A stretch of DNA of 64,000 nucleotides from Curtobacterium sp. HSID17257 (GTDB lineage: Bacteria > Actinomycetota > Actinomycetes > Actinomycetales > Microbacteriaceae): assembly GCF_003989515.1 (NCBI RefSeq), contig NZ_RBLU01000003.1, forward strand, positions 1 to 64,000, in the 5' to 3' direction. This document shows positions 36,427-43,940 of this stretch, in pieces. The position numbers and the translations under genes were made by a program. Position 1 is the stretch's first letter, and the number at the start of each line of letters is the position of its first letter. The notes beneath the pieces are model-generated. The model saw only the letters and a program-made list of their open reading frames with translations. It was not told the DNA's origin and made no database searches.

Positions 36427-37652
36427 CGATAAGAGGGACCGCGAGTCGTCACTTTCGCCGTGCGATCCGATTAGGTCAGACTGCAGGGGTGACCTACCTC
36501 GGAATGGGTCTGAGCCTTCTATCGGCCCCGCTCTTAGCTCGCGAACTAGGAGCGGACGGTCGCGGCGTTCTAGCTGCCGCCTTCGTGCTGGTTCAGCTAT
36601 TGTCCTGGAGCGCATTCCTAGGCCTCCCGCGTGGCCTCGCTATGCAGGAACTGCGGAACGGCTACGCCTCACGGAACGCCCTACGTGTGGTAACGCTGCT
36701 TGGCCCGATCGCAGCAGTCATCGCGTTCATTGCCTCTGGGGCGGCGGCGAACGGCGACGACCGGATCGCTACCTACATAAAGGTGGCAGCGTCCGTGCTG
36801 GTCCTGGCCGGGCTTGGCGCGGTCGGCGTTGAGCGTGCCCTGATCCGCGGGCAGCTGCTCGCGGTCAACTTGTCTCGCGCTCTGAACCTCGTTCTTCCAT
36901 CTCTGGCTATCATCATCGCGTTCGGCTCGGGCGTCCTGACCCTGCAGTCTGCGTTTGTCATAACCCTCTCGGGGCAGATGCTCTCGGTTTTGCTCGGTAT
37001 TGTGTTGGCGACTCCGCTTTTGCGTAGCCGGACGCGTATTCCGGCGCCTTGGAGGTTCAGCTTGCACTACTGGGGGGGCTCCGCGTTCGATGGAATCGGA
37101 GCGCGCGTGGATCAGTTGATCCTTGCTGCTTGCGTGCTCCCAAACCAATTGGGCGTATACGCAGTGGCGGTCACCTGCGCTTCGGCGGCGGGAGGTTTCA
37201 CACAGGCTTTGAATCAGCTCACCTACTCTCGTTTCGCATCGCTCCCGATCGGTTCTGATGACGCGCCCATGCTCCGGAAGCGGACGTTCATAGGGCTCGC
37301 AATGTCGGCCCTCTCGGGAGGACTGATCGTAGTCGTAGTGGCGCTGTGGGGCGACTGGTTGTTCGGGTCGTCCTTCGATGGGCTTTTTCCGATAGTGAGC
37401 GTACTGGTCATCGCGCAAGCGATGAATGATCAGTGGCAATTACGAACATACTTAGATTCAGCGTCCGGTGATCCGAGTGCTCTCATGTGGGCCTCGGCTT
37501 GTGGCATGGTCGTACTCGTGGCTGTAGCGGTCTTGCTTGGAATGTCAGGCAATTTGAGCGGTCTGAGTATGGCTTGGGCACTCGTTGGCTTTGCGGCTGT
37601 TCGGCTAGCGGTGCGGGCCATCATCCACCGCACGCGACCGGCGCCTGTCTGA
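36423..37652 (+). CDS. Wzx-like polysaccharide flippase
   Basis: A 409-residue membrane protein with about twelve helices in the style of MATE/polysaccharide flippases. The N-terminal part TYLGMGLSLLSAPLLARELG and ADGRGVLAAAFVLVQLLSW is a typical Wzx opening (a Gly-rich helix pair with ARxLG). It would flip the undecaprenyl-linked repeat unit outward for the Wzy-like polymerase at 31622. The ATG overlaps the upstream stop by 4 nt. The last base-pairs of the gene keep the low-GC pattern. Confidence 0.85.
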   Translation: MTIRGTASRHFRRAIRLGQTAGVTYLGMGLSLLSAPLLARELGADGRGVLAAAFVLVQLLSWSAFLGLPRGLAMQELRNGYASRNALRVVTLLGPIAAVIAFIASGAAANGDDRIATYIKVAASVLVLAGLGAVGVERALIRGQLLAVNLSRALNLVLPSLAIIIAFGSGVLTLQSAFVITLSGQMLSVLLGIVLATPLLRSRTRIPAPWRFSLHYWGGSAFDGIGARVDQLILAACVLPNQLGVYAVAVTCASAAGGFTQALNQLTYSRFASLPIGSDDAPMLRKRTFIGLAMSALSGGLIVVVVALWGDWLFGSSFDGLFPIVSVLVIAQAMNDQWQLRTYLDSASGDPSALMWASACGMVVLVAVAVLLGMSGNLSGLSMAWALVGFAAVRLAVRAIIHRTRPAPV

Positions 37653-37680
37653 ATCATATCTTCTCAAGGGAATCTGTCGC

Positions 37681-38145
37681 ATGATAATCGCTGACCCATC
37701 CGCGCTCTGGTACCTTTCCACCCGGTTGCACCAGAAAGGCCATAAGCGACTAGCGCGTCTCATCAAGTTTTACAACTTTGTTGTGTTTCGGGCCATATTG
37801 CCCCCGGAAGCCGCATTAGCGGCACCGGTCGAGCTAGGGCACTTTGGTTTCGGCGTTGTAATCCACCCCAACGTGTCGATAGGACGGGAAGTCAAGCTTT
37901 GGCATGGTGTCACGCTCTCTGTGTCCGATGCAATCGGTGGTCCGACACTATTGCGGATTGGTAACGATGTGGAACTGGGGGCCGGGAGCGTCGTGGTGAC
38001 GCGTGAGCGCGCTGATCTTCACATCTGTGACCATGTCCGTGTCGGAGCGAACGCAGTTGTCACTCGTTCGCTCACATCTGCCGGGTCGTACGGAGGTGTG
38101 CCCGCATTCCTGTTAGATGATCGAGGTGGCCGGCAGGGTGATTAG
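37681..38145 (+). CDS. Left-handed beta-helix acyltransferase, serine-acetyltransferase-like
   Basis: A 154-residue hexapeptide-repeat acetyltransferase. It carries GFGVVIHPNVSIGREVKLWHGVTLS, where the catalytic His sits in WHGVT, and repeats such as RIGNDVELGAGSVV and DHVRVGANAVVTRS. The size and the VELGHFGFGVVIHP pattern recall serine acetyltransferase, but in this place a sugar O-acetyl group from acetyl-CoA is more likely. The ATG is preceded by AAGGGA. It follows the flippase gene by 28 nt. Confidence 0.82.
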   Translation: MIIADPSALWYLSTRLHQKGHKRLARLIKFYNFVVFRAILPPEAALAAPVELGHFGFGVVIHPNVSIGREVKLWHGVTLSVSDAIGGPTLLRIGNDVELGAGSVVVTRERADLHICDHVRVGANAVVTRSLTSAGSYGGVPAFLLDDRGGRQGD

Positions 38146-38198
38146 GCGGTTAGGCCGAACCGTTCTTTGTGCTGATTACGAAGTGTTCGGAGAGTTGA

Positions 38199-38765
38199 TT
38201 GCTGCTGAATAGCCTGTTAGATCGAACGCGACGTGAGGGAAGAGTGCTCCGGGCAGTTATCTGCTATTTGACACATGGGGTGAAGGGTGGGCGTCGTGCA
38301 ACCATGGAGTACAGCCGGATCCGCGTGGAGAATGAGGGCCGGCTCGCGGTCGGCGAACGCGCGCGTTTCGTGTCGGCTGAAGCTCGGACGTTGTTGCAAG
38401 TGCGACCGGGTGCCAGGCTCAGTATCGGAGCGCGTGCGCTGATCAACTCCGGCGTCACGATCACAGCGGCTAGCCTCGTGCTGATCGGGGACGACGTGAA
38501 GATTGGTTCCTTCGCAGCGATAACGGACTCCGGGAGTCACGAGGTCGAGGCGGGAGGCGGCGTGAAGGTTGAGCAAGTCGTCATTGAGGACAATGTCTGG
38601 ATCGGTCGTGGAGCTTTTGTTCTCCCGGGGGTGACGGTTGGAGCGAATAGCGTCGTAGGGGCGGGATCCGTCGTTACGTCAGATGTTCCTCCAGACACGG
38701 TGGTAGGAGGCGCGCCCGCTCGGGTTATTCGCCAGTTGAACGGGAACGGCGGCGTGCGCGCCTAG
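38199..38765 (+). CDS. Left-handed beta-helix acyltransferase, maltose-acetyltransferase-like
   Basis: A 188-residue hexapeptide-repeat acetyltransferase. Repeats include RPGARLSIGARALINSGVTI, LIGDDVKIGSFAAITDSG, VVIEDNVWIGRGAFVLPGVT and VGANSVVGAGSVVTSDVPPD, ending in VVGGAPARVIRQL, the hallmark end of this family. The start is TTG 38199 with GGAGAG 4 nt upstream; GTG 38241 is an alternative. It is the last gene with low-GC codon use. A second O-acetylation of the polysaccharide is the likely role. Confidence 0.84.
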   Translation: MLLNSLLDRTRREGRVLRAVICYLTHGVKGGRRATMEYSRIRVENEGRLAVGERARFVSAEARTLLQVRPGARLSIGARALINSGVTITAASLVLIGDDVKIGSFAAITDSGSHEVEAGGGVKVEQVVIEDNVWIGRGAFVLPGVTVGANSVVGAGSVVTSDVPPDTVVGGAPARVIRQLNGNGGVRA

Positions 38766-38823
38766 CCTTCCGCGAGTCCCAAATTCCAAACGAACCTAAT
38801 GAAGCGTTTCGTTATCGAGAAGG

Positions 38824-38836
38824 TAGTCTGATCCTC
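38824..38836 (+). promoter_or_regulatory. Leaderless-type -10 box of the DUF4012 gene
   Basis: TAGTCT (38824-38829), 7 nt, ATG 38837. It marks a new transcript at the return to high GC. Confidence 0.55.
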
Positions 38837-40657
38837 ATGTCCGACCAGCCCGAGTCGCGACGCACTGCTGTACGCCGGGGGAACAGGGCCCGGACCGTGC
38901 TGTGGATCGTCCTCGCCGTCGTCCTTCTGCTGATCCTCGCTGTCGCCTGGGTGGGGGTGCGCGGCGCTCTGGCCAAGGGACACCTCGAGCGAGCGGTCGC
39001 CGACGTCGACACGCTTCGCTCGCAGTTGAGTGGCGGGGACACGTCCGGCGCGCAGGGGACGGCTGCGAAGCTCGAGGACGAGGCTTCGGCGGCCCGGTCC
39101 CTGACGAGCGACCCGATCTGGGCCACCTCTGAGTACGTCCCGTTCTTCGGAACAAACCTGCGTGCCGTGCGGCAGATCGCCGGGATCGTGGACGACGTCT
39201 CGAGCGGGGCGGTCGCGCCGGTCTCCGGCGTCGTCGGCGAGCTCGGGTCGGACTCCTTTGCTCCGAAGGACGGCAAGGTTGACCTCGAACCGCTCAAGCG
39301 CGCGCAAGCGCCGGTGCAGCAGGCGGCGACGGCGGTCAGCAAGGCATCGAAGGACGCTGGCGCGATCGACGTCAGCGGGACGCTCTCACCGGTGACCTCG
39401 GCCGTCAACCAGCTGCGGAATGCGTTGCACTCGGTCGAGGGACAGGTCGACGTTGCAAATCGTGTCGTTCAACTCGCTCCCGCGATGCTCGGCGCGGACG
39501 GCGACCGGCGGTACCTGCTGCTGTTCCAGAACAACGCCGAACTCCGGGCGGGCGGTGGCATCCCCGGTGCCGTGGCGCTGCTGAACGTGCAGGACGGCGG
39601 GATCTCGCTGCAGGAGCAGCGTTCCGGGCAGTCGTTCGGCCCGTACCCGGAGCCCGTCCTACCGCTCGACGACGCGACGGACGGTTTGTACGGCGACATC
39701 ACCGCCCGCTACATGCAGGACGTCACGCTCACCCCGCGCTTCGACGTTTCAGCCGAACTCGCTCGAGAGATGTGGAAGCGCGAGACCGGCACCCAGGTCG
39801 ATGGTGTCCTCGCGATGGACCCCGTGACCCTCGGGTACCTGTTGCAGGCGACCGGGCCGGTTTCGTTACCGACCGGCGACACGCTGACGTCGGACAACGC
39901 GGTGCGGTTGCTCCTGAACGAGGCCTACGCCCGCTACCCGGATCCGGACGTGCAGGATGCATTCTTCGCATCGGCGGCGAGCTCGGTCTTCCAGAAGGTC
40001 TCGAGCGGCGGATTCGGCACGAAGCGGTTCGTCGCCGCGTTGACGAAGGCGTCGGGTGAGGGCCGTTTGCGGCTCTGGAGTGCGGACGAGGGCGAAGAGC
40101 GACTCATCGCAGGGACCTCGCTCGCCGGCGAGTTGCCGACCGTCTCTCCGGAGACCCGACAGTTCGGTGTCTACCTGAACGACGGCACCGGCTCGAAGAT
40201 GGACTACTACCTCGAGAAGACCGTCTCGGTCGGTTCGTCGGTCTGCCGGCAGGACGGTCTGCCGACCTCCGCGGTGGAGGTCACGATCACGAACACCGCG
40301 CCTGCTGATGCCGCGACGAGCCTGCCGAAGTACGTCACCGGTGGCGGTTCGTTCGGGACCGAGCCCGGCAAGATCAAGACCCTCATCGCGATCTACGCGC
40401 CGAAGGATGCGATCTTCCTCGGCGCCTCGCAGGACGGCAAGGCGGTCGGCGTGCAGACGGCCATCGACGACGGACATCCGGTCGCACAGCTCCGGACGGT
40501 TCTGGCTCCGGGCGAGAGTGCGACGTTCCGGGTCGCCTTCCTCGGTGAAGCGAAGAACGCGCACGCTGGTACCGAGGTCGTCTCGACGCCGGGAGTCGAG
40601 CAGACGAAGACCCTGCCGCTCCGGTTCGACTGCACGAAGCCGATCCCTGCGGGCTGA
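38837..40657 (+). CDS. DUF4012 membrane-anchored protein
   Basis: A 606-residue protein with one membrane helix (about 20-42) and a long external region. After an Ala-rich helical part (about 45-215) comes the DUF4012 core with YLLLFQNNAELRAGGGIPG, GPYPEPVLPLDDATDGLYGD, and MKRETGTQVDGVLAMDPVTLGYLL-like segments. DUF4012 proteins are common next to exopolysaccharide genes in actinobacteria and share a fold with LytR-CpsA-Psr-type enzymes by some reports; a role in attaching the polysaccharide to the wall is inference. High-GC codon use returns exactly here. Own leaderless promoter. Confidence 0.85.
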   Translation: MSDQPESRRTAVRRGNRARTVLWIVLAVVLLLILAVAWVGVRGALAKGHLERAVADVDTLRSQLSGGDTSGAQGTAAKLEDEASAARSLTSDPIWATSEYVPFFGTNLRAVRQIAGIVDDVSSGAVAPVSGVVGELGSDSFAPKDGKVDLEPLKRAQAPVQQAATAVSKASKDAGAIDVSGTLSPVTSAVNQLRNALHSVEGQVDVANRVVQLAPAMLGADGDRRYLLLFQNNAELRAGGGIPGAVALLNVQDGGISLQEQRSGQSFGPYPEPVLPLDDATDGLYGDITARYMQDVTLTPRFDVSAELAREMWKRETGTQVDGVLAMDPVTLGYLLQATGPVSLPTGDTLTSDNAVRLLLNEAYARYPDPDVQDAFFASAASSVFQKVSSGGFGTKRFVAALTKASGEGRLRLWSADEGEERLIAGTSLAGELPTVSPETRQFGVYLNDGTGSKMDYYLEKTVSVGSSVCRQDGLPTSAVEVTITNTAPADAATSLPKYVTGGGSFGTEPGKIKTLIAIYAPKDAIFLGASQDGKAVGVQTAIDDGHPVAQLRTVLAPGESATFRVAFLGEAKNAHAGTEVVSTPGVEQTKTLPLRFDCTKPIPAG

Positions 40658-41089
40658 GCGCGAACTGTAGACCCGTCGCCCCTGTCTCGAGGGGACCGTT
40701 CGTCGTGTTGCGCCGCAAGACGCGGTCCGACGCGTCCCCAGAACAGGGGGCACGAAGCGCGGCTGAGTGCGTGCGAACCACTGCACAGTGCATGCCCAGG
40801 GGCCCCGCGAGCGGTCGAGTAGGAGCAGAAAGCTTTCTCTGATCAGGGCTTCCCGTCATGCACCGCGAGGTCCACCGTGCTCCGGCGGGCCCTGGTCGGC
40901 GTCCACCGCGTTGTCCTCGTTGCGTTACATCTATCGAAACTTTTCAATCCGGTGGCAACAACCTGAGGATTCCCGCTAGATTGAGGGAACTTCGTCATCG
41001 CAACTGTGTGCAGCACGGGTCTTGCGAGCGGTGTACGGGCTCTGGGTGTCAGGGTCTGACGGATCAGATCACTAGGGGAAAACACTTCT
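40658..41089. other. Long intergenic region before the LAFTG protein gene
   Basis: 432 nt without a gene. It contains a weak hairpin CCCCT/AGGGG near 40679, a 12-nt palindrome AGAAAGCTTTCT (40827-40838), and near 40977 a TAGATT that could be a -10. If so, the next gene has a leader of about 100 nt ending in AGGGGA before ATG 41090. No riboswitch class is recognisable. Confidence 0.5.
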
Positions 41090-41647
41090 ATGAAGAAGCT
41101 CATCGCCGCTGCCCTCCTCGCGGGCGCAGCCTTCATCGCGGTTCCGACCGCCGCCAACGCTGCCGGGTACACGCCGGACTCGGACATCTCGGTCTCCGGT
41201 AACTACGTCGCGGGCGGCACTGCTGTCGTCAGCTTCACTCCGGGCGCCTTCATCGATGGCGAGACCGTTCGTGTCCAGGTCACCGGTGCCGGTGCGGTCA
41301 CGCTCGGTGCCCTGCCGACGACCACCGTCTCGAAGGACTACACCGCGAACGCCGACGGCTCGCTCGCCGTGCGCGTCACGTTCCCGGCCGGCGGCTCGGG
41401 TACCTACAACCTGACCGCGACCGGTGCAAGCTCCGGTGTCACCGGCCGCGCCGACTTCACCATCGCGCCGGCTGGCACGGCGGGCACCGTCGGTTCGACG
41501 GGCAACTCCGGCACCCCCGGCCAGCTCGCCTTCACCGGTGGCACCATCTCGACGCTCGGCCTCTGGGCTGCCGGCGGCGCCATCGTCCTCGGTGGTGGCC
41601 TCCTGGTCGTCCGCAAGTCGGTCCGTCGTCAGCACGACGCCGCCTGA
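41090..41647 (+). CDS. Small sortase-anchored surface protein (LAFTG)
   Basis: A 185-residue cell-wall protein. It has a classic signal peptide (MKKLIAAALLAGAAFIAV... cleaved after ANA at 24), one Ig-like beta-sandwich domain (about 25-127), a Gly/Ser/Thr linker, the sorting motif LAFTG at 146-150, a membrane helix and a basic tail VRKSVRRQHDAA. LAFTG is an LAXTG-type signal used by class E sortases. The fibril protein at 43941 ends with the same motif. The sortase gene is not in the window. A perfect UUCG-loop terminator follows. Confidence 0.85.
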   Translation: MKKLIAAALLAGAAFIAVPTAANAAGYTPDSDISVSGNYVAGGTAVVSFTPGAFIDGETVRVQVTGAGAVTLGALPTTTVSKDYTANADGSLAVRVTFPAGGSGTYNLTATGASSGVTGRADFTIAPAGTAGTVGSTGNSGTPGQLAFTGGTISTLGLWAAGGAIVLGGGLLVVRKSVRRQHDAA

Positions 41648-41661
41648 GCTCAGCTCGACTG

Positions 41662-41699
41662 AACGAGGCCCCCGGCACTTCGGTGCCGGGGGCCTCGTT
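41662..41699. terminator. Terminator with TTCG loop
   Basis: Perfect 17-bp stem, AACGAGGCCCCCGGCAC (41662-41678) and complement (41683-41699), loop TTCG. It separates the LAFTG gene from the convergent small membrane protein gene. Confidence 0.9.
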
Positions 41700-41725
41700 G
41701 CGTCGTCAGCGGGCGACGGGGCGGG

Positions 41726-41854
41726 TCAGGTGACGATCAGCGCGATGGCCACGACGGCGACCACGGCGAGCGGCGCGACGACCCACAGCCACCAGGGGAA
41801 CATCGAGGGTCGCCGGTAGGGGCGCGGTTGCTTCCGATTCGGGTTCGGGTCCAT
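41726..41854 (-). CDS. Small membrane protein, 42 residues
   Basis: A very short product: a basic, Pro-rich head MDPNPNRKQPRPYRRPSM, then FPWWLWVVAPLAVVAVVAIA, a single membrane helix. I do not know the family. Support comes from a leaderless-type -10 box (TACTGT, 41861-41866, six bases before the ATG) and from the clean head-plus-helix architecture. The frame is open 29 codons further 5', but that part looks random. It might be a regulator of a membrane neighbour; the VanZ-like gene lies just behind on the same strand. Confidence 0.6.
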   Translation of the reverse strand: MDPNPNRKQPRPYRRPSMFPWWLWVVAPLAVVAVVAIALIVT

Positions 41855-41866
41855 GTGCCGACAGTA
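41855..41866 (-). promoter_or_regulatory. Leaderless-type -10 box of the 42-residue protein gene
   Basis: TACTGT on the minus strand, six bases, ATG 41854. Confidence 0.55.
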
Positions 41867-41906
41867 GGTCGCAGTGTGCCGGGGTGGTTCGAATGTCTCC
41901 AGATCT

Positions 41907-42797
41907 TCATGCAGCGGCGCGCGGATGTCCCTGAGCCGCACTCACGCGGGCATGACCGAGCACCACGATCCCCACCAACACCCCGAGCACCGCCCCCGAG
42001 GTGTTCGCCAGCACGTCGTCCACCGACGCGAACCGCGCCGGCAGGAACAGCGCCTGCACCGTCTCGATCGCGCAGCTCGCCAGGAACCCGCCGAGCATGC
42101 CGACCCACCACGCCCGCGCCCCGAAGAGCAGCAGCACGAAGAACCCGAACGGCGCGAAGAAGACCACGTTCGCCGTGAACTCGACCGCGTCGTACCCGAG
42201 CCACCCCGGGGCTCCGAGCCGGTGCCCCGCCGCGATCGCCCGCACCAGCCAGGGGTGGATCCCGCCGTCGACGGGGGAGCCCGCCGTGGCCACCAGCACG
42301 ACGACGAGCGCGTAGGCGGCCGCGAGCGTCCACGCCACCCGCCTGGTGCGACCCGATGCGTGCGCCGCCCGCAAGCGAGCGTGCCACGCGGCATCGGCGA
42401 GCGACCCGATCGCGACGCCGACGAAGCCGGCGAGCGCGACGGACCGGAAGCGCCCACCCGGCGTCGCGGACTGCGCCGCCACGACGGCGGCGGCCACCAG
42501 CACGACGACCGCGCTCACCAGCGCGCGCCGGAGGACCCCGTCCGGCCGGGAGGCCCGGCTCGCCCTCGCCAGCAGCACCGGCAGCACGGCGGTCACCAGG
42601 GACACCGCGATCGCCGTCACGAACCCGTCACCGAGTGTCAGGGTGCCGTGTCCGAGCGCGCGCAGCGCGCCCACGACGTGGAGCAGAGCGGACCGCACCC
42701 GGTCGGCGAGACCGGGCACCAGGAGCACCAGGGCCACGAGCGCGACCGCAGCCAGCATCCCGCTGCGCACGATGGTGGTCCTGGTCGTGGTGGTCAT
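41907..42797 (-). CDS. VanZ-like membrane protein
   Basis: A 296-residue polytopic protein with about eight membrane helices. The C-terminal 130 residues match the VanZ-like pattern: GYDAVEFTANVVFFAPFGFF, then FLASCAIETVQALFLPARFA, and SVDDVLANTSGAVLGVLVG. VanZ gives low-level teicoplanin resistance; most family members are of unknown function and may act on lipids or wall precursors. ATG 42797 lies 8 nt after TACCGT. The N-terminal 170 residues have no recognisable match. Confidence 0.82.
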   Translation of the reverse strand: MTTTTRTTIVRSGMLAAVALVALVLLVPGLADRVRSALLHVVGALRALGHGTLTLGDGFVTAIAVSLVTAVLPVLLARASRASRPDGVLRRALVSAVVVLVAAAVVAAQSATPGGRFRSVALAGFVGVAIGSLADAAWHARLRAAHASGRTRRVAWTLAAAYALVVVLVATAGSPVDGGIHPWLVRAIAAGHRLGAPGWLGYDAVEFTANVVFFAPFGFFVLLLFGARAWWVGMLGGFLASCAIETVQALFLPARFASVDDVLANTSGAVLGVLVGIVVLGHARVSAAQGHPRAAA

Positions 42798-43068
42798 CGG
42801 GAACGACGGTAGTGGGCCGTGCCTCCCGGCCGGGCGGGACGCGAGGGCACCTCGAGAAGCCGTAGAAACCAGTTCATCCACGAAACGAGTACCCCGATCG
42901 TCCCCCTGTACCCCGTTCTCGTGTCCCCCTGGCCCGGAAATCCGGGGGTGTACCCCGGTGCGTATGCACGGAACCCGTGAAAGGGCGGGCATCGCTAGCG
43001 GGGCCGGGGGACGCTCTCGTACGGTTGTCTCAACAGCAGATGTACCCCGGATCGCGAAGGAGAGCGAC
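42798..43068. other. Divergent intergenic region rich in GTACCCC/GTCCCCC motifs
   Basis: Between the VanZ-like gene and the first NYGGY gene. GTACCCC occurs at 42889, 42908, 42950 and 43042, and GTCCCCC at 42900 and 42923. A hairpin CCCGG-AAAT-CCGGG is at about 42933. The -10 box of the VanZ-like gene (TACCGT, 42806-42811 minus strand) lies at the left edge. Confidence 0.65.
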
Positions 43069-43395
43069 ATGAGCACCACGGTCACCACCGACACCCGCGA
43101 GGTCACCCTCGACACCGACACGGTCGACGTCATCGCGATCCTCGAGGCCGAGGCAGAGCACTCCGGCCGCGCCGCACGTGCCAAGACCACCTGGTCGCAG
43201 GAGGACGACGGCGAGTGGATCGCCAACTACGGCGGCTACTTCGGCGGCAGCGTCGACAAGCGCGACGGCCGCTACGTCGCCTCGGACACCTTCGGACTCG
43301 TGGTCGGCGACTTCGCCACCCTCGACGAGGCCCAGACGAAGCTCTCGGACCAGCTCCACGTGATGCTGCCGTCCGTCATCCGCCCGATCGCGTAG
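43069..43395 (+). CDS. Unknown NYGGY protein, first of a tandem pair
   Basis: A 108-residue soluble acidic protein that I do not recognise. It aligns without gaps with the next gene's product over about 95 residues: both have TxD..TV/I.V near residue 15-20, a Trp at 42-43, WIANYGGYFGG, SDTFG, VGDF and a final DEAQTKLSDQL helix. The centre looks like a small beta-sheet with many aromatic residues. ATG 43069 has AAGGAG 6 nt upstream. The upstream region carries repeated GTACCCC motifs. Followed after 125 nt by its paralog. Confidence 0.75.
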   Translation: MSTTVTTDTREVTLDTDTVDVIAILEAEAEHSGRAARAKTTWSQEDDGEWIANYGGYFGGSVDKRDGRYVASDTFGLVVGDFATLDEAQTKLSDQLHVMLPSVIRPIA

Positions 43396-43429
43396 TGCCC
43401 GACGACCATCCGGCACTGACCGCGGCCAA

Positions 43430-43520
43430 ACCCACCAGCCAGACCCGGAGCACCAGCATCACCAGCACGATCAGCGCCACCAGCACCGTCCAGCACCACA
43501 GCAGCACGAGGAGCACCACC
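43430..43520. repeat. Low-complexity CACCAGCA tract
   Basis: Between the paralogs the sequence is built from irregular CACCAGCA/CAGCACC units. It continues into the first codons of the second gene (ATGAGCACCAGC). A GAGGAG ribosome site sits inside it. Confidence 0.6.
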
Positions 43521-43850
43521 ATGAGCACCAGCGTCGCCAACAGCCAACAGGCCGAGGTGACCGTGGACACGGCGACCATCGAGGTCATCACCGGCATCGC
43601 AGCCGGCGTCGTGTCCCCCGATGCACCGGCCCGGGCGCACGTCGTCTGGTCCGAGGCCGACTCGGGGCTCTGGGCCGCGAACTACGGCGGCTACTACGGC
43701 GGTGTGATCGACCAGCAGGGCGCGCACTACTTCGTGTCCGACACGTACGGACAGTACGTCGGTGACTTCCGCTCGCTGCACGAGGCACAGGACCGCCTGG
43801 CCGAGCGCCTGCACGACCTGCTGCCGGACGTGCGCCGCACGCTCGACTGA
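43521..43850 (+). CDS. Unknown NYGGY protein, second of a tandem pair
   Basis: A 109-residue paralog of the preceding gene's product. It has WAANYGGYYGG where the first has WIANYGGYFGG, and SDTYGQYVGDF where the first has SDTFGLVVGDF, with a similar C-terminal helix (LHEAQDRLAERLHDLLP). No signal peptide or membrane segment. Family and role unknown. ATG 43521 has GAGGAG about 7 nt upstream. The gene ends 22 nt before a 22-bp perfect terminator stem shared with the convergent fibril gene. Confidence 0.75.
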   Translation: MSTSVANSQQAEVTVDTATIEVITGIAAGVVSPDAPARAHVVWSEADSGLWAANYGGYYGGVIDQQGAHYFVSDTYGQYVGDFRSLHEAQDRLAERLHDLLPDVRRTLD

Positions 43851-43872
43851 CCTGTTCCGACGAACCGCTCGG

Positions 43873-43920
43873 AACGGCGGAGGGCCGGGACACCGTCTGG
43901 TGTCCCGGCCCTCCGCCGTT
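43873..43920. terminator. Bidirectional terminator
   Basis: Perfect 22-bp stem (43873-43894 with 43899-43920) and a GTCT loop, between the second NYGGY gene and the convergent fibril gene. Confidence 0.9.
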
Positions 43921-43940
43921 GTGGGTCAGCCCCTCGGGGG

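Noticed and set aside
41880-41905. GGTTCGAAT, like the T-loop of a tRNA
   Set aside because: The flanking bases do not form the T-stem and no acceptor, D or anticodon arm fits.
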